A DNA stretch of 64,000 bases from Aldrovandia affinis (Eukaryota; Chordata; Actinopteri; Notacanthiformes; Halosauridae). Under the pieces are notes generated by a model. The model did not search any database and was not told where the DNA came from. It worked only from the letters and a program-made list of their open reading frames with translations. Positions 58,526-64,000 of the stretch are shown here, one piece after another. Where the stretch lies: assembly GCA_029706075.1 (NCBI GenBank), contig JAINUG010000011.1, forward strand, positions 2,282,501 to 2,346,500, read 5' to 3'. How positions within the stretch are numbered: position 1 is the stretch's first letter; each line of letters begins with the position of its first letter. A program made the position numbers and the translations under genes.

Positions 58526-61500
58526 CTCACTTTTTATTTCTTGATCATTTAAAGATGAGCCAATTTCCCAATTTGTCTTCTGAAAGTCAACAACATTCCT
58601 AAAAATTTACATGTGTCATTCTTTGAATAATAACACACACCCCTGACCTCTCACACCCATTGCCCTGCAATTTGGGATTTGTTTCCCTATTTCTTTCCTT
58701 ATTTTGTCTTTAAATAATTTCCATCTATACCCAGATCAGATCAGAGGAGACCTATACAGTGTTGTGGCATTCCATGAATGCTGTATTGAAATGTTAAATG
58801 TGTTACCTCTTTCATTCTTTAAATTGTTGAACATACACACCAAAAATGCTTTGATGCTGAATTATATGCAAAAGGCTCTGCCCTGAAACACATTTTCTCT
58901 CTGGGCAGTTAATTAGCAGCATATGAATCTGTGCTGGAGGCTTATTAACTGCAAATCATACCATAGATGAGTCTAACCTTTTAAATGACACAATTTCTGC
59001 CACAACTGGGATTAATAGTCTTTTTTTCCCCTCCAGGCTCAAATGAAGAAATAACATATTGAATAACAAACTGCATAATTTCCATCCACCTGCAGTCCCT
59101 TGCAGAAAAACAGGGATGCTGTTGCTGCTGACCACTCCATTACTTTGTTATCAAAGCATTTACTTTCAGGAGTTAACAGTCATATGTCATAACAAGCAAT
59201 TTTCCGATCTTGGATTAATAATGAAAATAACAGAACATACTGCCATTATCTCATAATGGGCCAGTTACTTTAAAAGGTACCTTTCAGAATCTCTTTTTTA
59301 CACCTTCAGAAGTGAAAAGTGAGGCTTATCTCCTTTTTGCATTTGTGGCAATGTTCTGCTTTTAAGGGCTCTTTTATCTATTTCTGCCATACAGTTTTGA
59401 ATTTCCAGAGGTTCAGAAGAAATAAAACACAGCTAAAATAAGTAAATAAGTACAGTAAATAAAACGATGCTCTGGCACCAGCATCTGTGGTCTACAGTAG
59501 CAGGTGTGGAAACATTCTCAGTACTCTCAGAGGTTGAGAAGAACAATTTGAGAGTATTATTTAATTATTTAATTAAATGATTGTGGCTATTGACCCCTCT
59601 ATTTTTAAGAGAGGTCTTTTATACCAAGGCCTTGTCTTCAAAATGCATTGTTCCTATAAAATGTAACACCACCAAACTTCAATTTAGATCAGAAACTGAT
59701 GTACATTTCTTTGTCATATGACTGTCCCAGTTTGAAGACTTATCTCTTGGAACTTAAGCAATTAGTCACAAACAGGAGAAAGATACTCAGCTGAAAATAA
59801 TAAAATAAATAATTCCCTGGACTCACAATTCATAATATGCATGCACTTGGGAGCATTTTTTTAAAGGCTTCCAAAGTAGAATTCCAAAGTAAACTGGCAT
59901 ATGCCAGTCATATTCATTCAATCTGTTTAAAGTCAGGTGACCAAAATGCCAACTGAAAGCATTAGGGGTTTAAACAGACTCAAATGCTGTAGGCAGTTTC
60001 TCTGATGCAGGAGTCTGCCTGATATATCCCAGTGGTTTATGCTGAGGTGAAAGAGACTTGTGTTGTTTATCACCGCATGCTTCCTCCCTCCAAATGAGAT
60101 GCAGTTTGCTGCCTCAAACCTAACCGGCTTAAACTACCTCTAAGCCATGTCACTTTGTGCCTATGGAGAGAACAGTGTCGGATGCCAGATACCATTGTTC
60201 CTGCACTGGAGGAGGTGGGATTGGAGCTCACACAGTACAATATCAATCAAGCAACATTCTGAATGACTGCCTACTGCCTACAGAGTGATTGTAATACAAT
60301 AACCTTGATTAGCATTCATTGTCTATCATCTGCTTGATCATTAGCACCTCCTACATGGCCACTCTGTGGGAACTGGAGATAAAACAAGATATTCTTCTTA
60401 CACTAAGGAGAGGTATATGGGAGAGCTGCCTGAGGTGCTTTCATTATAGTCATCACTAATAGGCAGGCACTAAACTGAACGTGCACTTCTCAATGGGTGC
60501 AATAGCCTTTCTATTCTTTTCACCTTCTGGTAGAAAAACTTCATTACTTCTGCTCACTGCTGAAAAGCCACTCGCATGAGTGAATTAGAGATAGACTGGT
60601 TCAAGTGCCAACTTCCTCTGTGAGCACCCACAAAGGATTTTAAATACAGTACAGTACAAAGTGTCAAAAAGAAATGCAGTGATAAAGCATGGCCCAAAAC
60701 GAAGGCTTTTGGGAATATTTACGGCACAGCAGGTACCCAACAAAAATAAATAAAAGCAGCACAAAAGGGACTTTGTGTCATCACCACTGCCTTTCAGGGA
60801 AGCATTTAATTTTCACACTAAAGAGCAGTCCTCTTCACCAGAATCAAGATGCTTATCATACACTCTAATGGCTCCTGGCAAAAATAAACTTCTGTACTGT
60901 TTCATCTTCTACTGAAGCAAATGACCACTTCTCCTGTTCTGAAGGAACCTCGTGTAGAATGGATGGCATTGGTACCCAAACAGTAAGAGCTGATAAAATG
61001 AGTTGCATTTGAATAACCTGCACCTACCTCCCCTGTTTCTAGCATGAAACTAGCTCAGTAGCTGCAGTAGGCAATGCTATTTGATCCATTATTTAATTTA
61101 AAGAGGGGTCCCAACAAGGCTTGTGTTGGTCCTTCCCCAATCGTAAATTAATCATGTATGAGCTAGAGAGGCCCCCCTCTTTTTTGAACACTTAAATTGA
61201 TTTCATATGGCAACGTACTGTAGACTTAAAATTGAATCTCATTCACATTTGAGACCTACAGACACATATTTCAAATTCAAGTTATTATCAGTTACCAAAA
61301 TCCCTCAAAAGCTCATTAACAGGAATGTTGGGAGATGCCAGTCAAGCCAAATCAGATAGCTTTCAATGGAAAGCAATCCCCGATGTATGCCTCCTGTGCC
61401 ATGTACACTTGAGGCGAGTGAGCCCTCAGGCAGTAAGAAATTTGATTTGATTAATATTAATCAAGGTCAGTGTCTGAAATGCACTGTATAAACCATGAAA

Positions 61501-63382
61501 TAGGCTCCTTCCTTATTGAAATGATTAACTCAGTAACTGATCTTGAGTGATCTTGAGATGTATTGCAGTATATCGGAAGTTAACATGTAAGGTGCTGGGC
61601 TTAAATTATCCTGTCACATGGAGTCACAGAGATTGAGTGAGGTCAGGTGAAAGACGTGCACGCCTGAGATACCTCAGCTATTGTGTCAGCCCCTCCATTG
61701 CTGTGACTGGCACAGGCCTAGGTAAGTGGGACAGACTGAGCCACTTGATAAAACATTAGCAGCATGTAGCAGGCCTGTCTGGAGTCTACATAGGTTAAAA
61801 TACATTTTCAGCCATGATCCAGTCTGGATGTATCTTGACTAAAATAAACCGATTAATCCATTAATTAAACATGTTTTGCACCTGGATTCTGTAAACTGCA
61901 TTACATTCAAAGTACCAATTGAAACGTCCCTATCTCAGCTATTTAAAATGACATGTTGTATAGGGTCTCAACATTGTTTATTTTATGGCTATCGCTATGG
62001 TTATCACACAATTATGCTCGAGACATACTGTCTAAACTGTTTTGTTTTTAATGTGTTCTTATCACTCTCTCACAACATGTGTCATTCTAATACAGATTCT
62101 GTATCATGCCATCATATTTCCTCTTTGTTCATGCCTTTCAAACTGTAATCCTGTTTCAGTTTTTATCTTATCACAATGTTGAGCTTTACAAAATTCCTGG
62201 TTTCAATCCTGTTGAGCAGGGTGCTGCATTAATTTGATTTAGCTTGTCAGCCATCTGAGGCAAATGGGCGGGAAATCAACTTGTCAGTCTGCTAATTATA
62301 CACCACTAGCCACTGTGATTATAGAGTAATTGCTTGGCAGGCGCATCAAGAATTTGCTGAAATCACTGGTGGAATATCACCAACACATGCTGAAGATTAA
62401 ACATGGATATGAGGAGAGGAAAGATGGAGCTGGCACTAGCATTGGTAAATTACCGTTCTAACCGCGTGGAACGACTCTCCCTATGGTTTATTTGGTTCAT
62501 AAACTGGAATAGGAGAGTATTCTGTCACTGAGGTATGACCATCTCTGAGTTTTTTCTGCATTGCAATAGCTTTAAAAATGAAGACTTTCATGTACGCTCC
62601 TGGGTAGGTTAAGTTAGGCCATAGATGTTAACTTGCCCCAGGCTTGGGTCTGTGCTTTGTAGCTCATGTCCTTTTGGGAGGACTCTGATTCATATTGTCC
62701 GGTGGAGGAGCAGCCTGGCAGCTCTAGGGAATCTAACCTGGTGCATTGGAATCTAACCTGGTGATCATGCCCTTGTTAGCTCTAGGACAATGTTGGGATC
62801 CAACCTGGTGATATTGCCATGAGATAGATGAAGGTGGGTAGGAGGCCTCTTTTGTATCCAGCTAAATTTCACATGAAATTAAGTGATCTCTTCAAGTGGG
62901 GACAACTGTCTGATTTATTTTTTTTTTTAAACTCAAATTGAAACTGAAATTCACACCCCAGAACCGATATGGTATATAGAACATCTCTTGTCTATATAGA
63001 ACGCTAAACTGTAAAACATAAAATGCTGTAATTTCAGCATTTTCACACACATTCTTAACATTGATACAAAGTTAACATTTTAGAGGGTTTCACTTGTTGA
63101 TAATTGCAGGAATAAGTCAGTTTCAGTTTATAGGCTACATGCTTTTAAATAGACCGGATAGGAGTAAATAGTTCACTTACCCAATTATGCCTGATACCAA
63201 AGTGTCAGACTTCAAAGGCTTTGTTGGTTGAAGAGGAGCCACAGCCAGGTTTAAACTTTTTGTTTTCTCATTTATTTCTCATGTATTGATGTTCACGATG
63301 TCATTTAAAGGTATTATAAAGCTAGAAACATTTCTAAACCTTTTTTGGATCAGATTATCACATATGCATATATACAGATTAT

Positions 63383-63385
<3 letters not shown>
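58526..63385. other. Long non-coding stretch, no gene or repeat recognised
   Basis: Almost 5 kb of AT-rich sequence without mobile-element hallmarks or a supported open frame; the best is 90 codons at 61876-62148, without a motif. A short imperfect repetition of GGAATCTAACCTGGTG occurs near 62725-62765. Freedom from repeats in such a repeat-rich window could mean constraint, but nothing in the sequence alone proves regulatory function. Confidence 0.5.

Positions 63386-63462
<77 letters not shown>
63386..63462. repeat. (CA)n microsatellite with adjacent AT tract
   Basis: About 38 uninterrupted CA units, the longest simple repeat of the window, followed by a TATATATATA stretch at 63471-63481. 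The open frames here encode only Thr/His or Cys/Val alternations. Confidence 0.97.
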
Positions 63463-63467
<5 letters not shown>

Positions 63468-63559
63468 TGTATATATATATAATACCATGGATTAGATTCT
63501 GATTAGCTGACAGCTATGCTATATATTTGTCTATGCAGTGCATTCATAAAGTAGGAGTT

Positions 63560-64000
63560 AATGCTTCACCCATCCGCAGCTTGAGCTGGCTCCTTCTTCA
63601 CTTGTTAAAACATGCCACCCTGCTCTTTCAATTTCTATCTCTAATATTATCAACAGTATCTAAAATCTGGCACTATTCTCCTTGCCTGAAAAACTGCTGC
63701 AGTTACCCGCATTTCACAGAGACCTGGCCTTGATTCTAATTTCCCAAATACAGACCCACCATTTTTTCACTAAAATCCTTGAATGGGTGTTTGCATCTCA
63801 GCTCCCAGATCGCATGGCCTCACATGAACTTTATGAGCCTTTTCAATCTGGGTTTTTCACCAAGCACAGTCCATAGACTGCCCACAATAAGGTGGTCAAT
63901 TACTTATTGCTATCTGCTAGCTCAGGAACATCCTCCTAATACTGGACTCTCTCACCTTAGTGCTGCTTTTGACACGGTTAATCACAACACCCTCCTCTGC
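63560..64000 (+). mobile_element. Rex1/L2-like LINE RT fragment, cut by window edge
   Basis: Through several frame changes it encodes LELAPSSLVKTCHPAL-like sequence, ISISNIINSI, EWVFASQL, ELYEPFQSGFFTKHS and, near the right edge, LSAAFDTVNHNTLLC, which is RT motif A with its catalytic Asp position in a damaged context. The order and wording fit Rex1-type LINEs (E-P-F-Q-S-G-F then A-A-F-D). Motifs B and C would lie beyond the window, so completeness cannot be judged. Confidence 0.75.

Noticed and set aside
63279..63495. Open frames of alternating Cys/Val and Thr/His
   Set aside because: Translation of the CA microsatellite on both strands.
1..64000. CRISPR array, bacterial operon or phage-like system
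   Set aside because: No regularly spaced direct repeats and no compact gene clusters; the repeat content is clearly vertebrate (fish).

Overview
This window looks like intergenic or intronic DNA from a ray-finned fish, most likely a teleost. The evidence is the repeat content: L2/Maui-type LINEs with the conserved fish 3' tail (CGCTCTTATCCAGAGCGACT and variants), several Tc1-like transposons, a tRNA-derived SINE with an ATGG tail, hAT-type palindromic elements, TG...CA solo LTRs and long CA/GA microsatellites. I found no intact host protein-coding gene and no convincing functional RNA gene. Almost every recognisable open frame is part of a mobile element. The species cannot be named from this sequence alone.

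Layout. 1-9.7 kb is AT-rich unique-looking DNA with one GA microsatellite and one short tandem duplication. 9.7-10.3 kb holds a decayed coding relic that resembles the Myb/SANT-like accessory proteins of Harbinger-type elements. 16.3-19.0 kb is a 5'-truncated LINE on the minus strand with a 747-codon open frame and a 10-bp target-site duplication; it has lost the first catalytic Asp of its reverse transcriptase and carries an in-frame deletion. 19.1-23.95 kb holds three older LINE pieces, one of them split by an 880-bp solo LTR.

24.3-26.2 kb is a broken THAP-domain plus DDE_Tnp_4 transposase gene. Its two-exon THAP zinc finger is still legible, and an LTR-like block sits inside its catalytic domain. 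26.4-27.5 kb carries an RT fragment and a second LTR of the same family; a third is at 33.4-34.3 kb. 31.6-33.0 kb is an L2 copy with a second, oppositely oriented L2 tail nested inside it. 34.3-35.0 kb is a hAT-like relic with a BED-finger remnant.

37.3-40.6 kb is a nearly full-length L2 element (endonuclease, RT and 3' tail) broken by frameshifts. 40.9-41.3 kb is a SINE with a perfect 13-bp target-site duplication. 42.6-44.2 kb and 47.2-47.8 kb hold Tc1 fragments. 49.6-50.1 kb is a second solo LTR with a perfect 5-bp duplication. 54.65-58.5 kb is dense: a complete but dead Tc1 element, a near-perfect palindromic hAT MITE with an 8-bp target duplication, another Tc1 3' end and a degraded L2. 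58.5-63.4 kb is unique-looking, and the window ends inside a Rex1/L2-like LINE fragment.

The parts do not form a pathway. They record successive insertions whose order can partly be read from the nesting and from the target duplications. I did not find a clearly undescribed biological system. The most informative items are the THAP/DDE transposase relic, the open but catalytically dead LINE, the palindromic MITE and the empty-site comparison at 51.3/52.5 kb.
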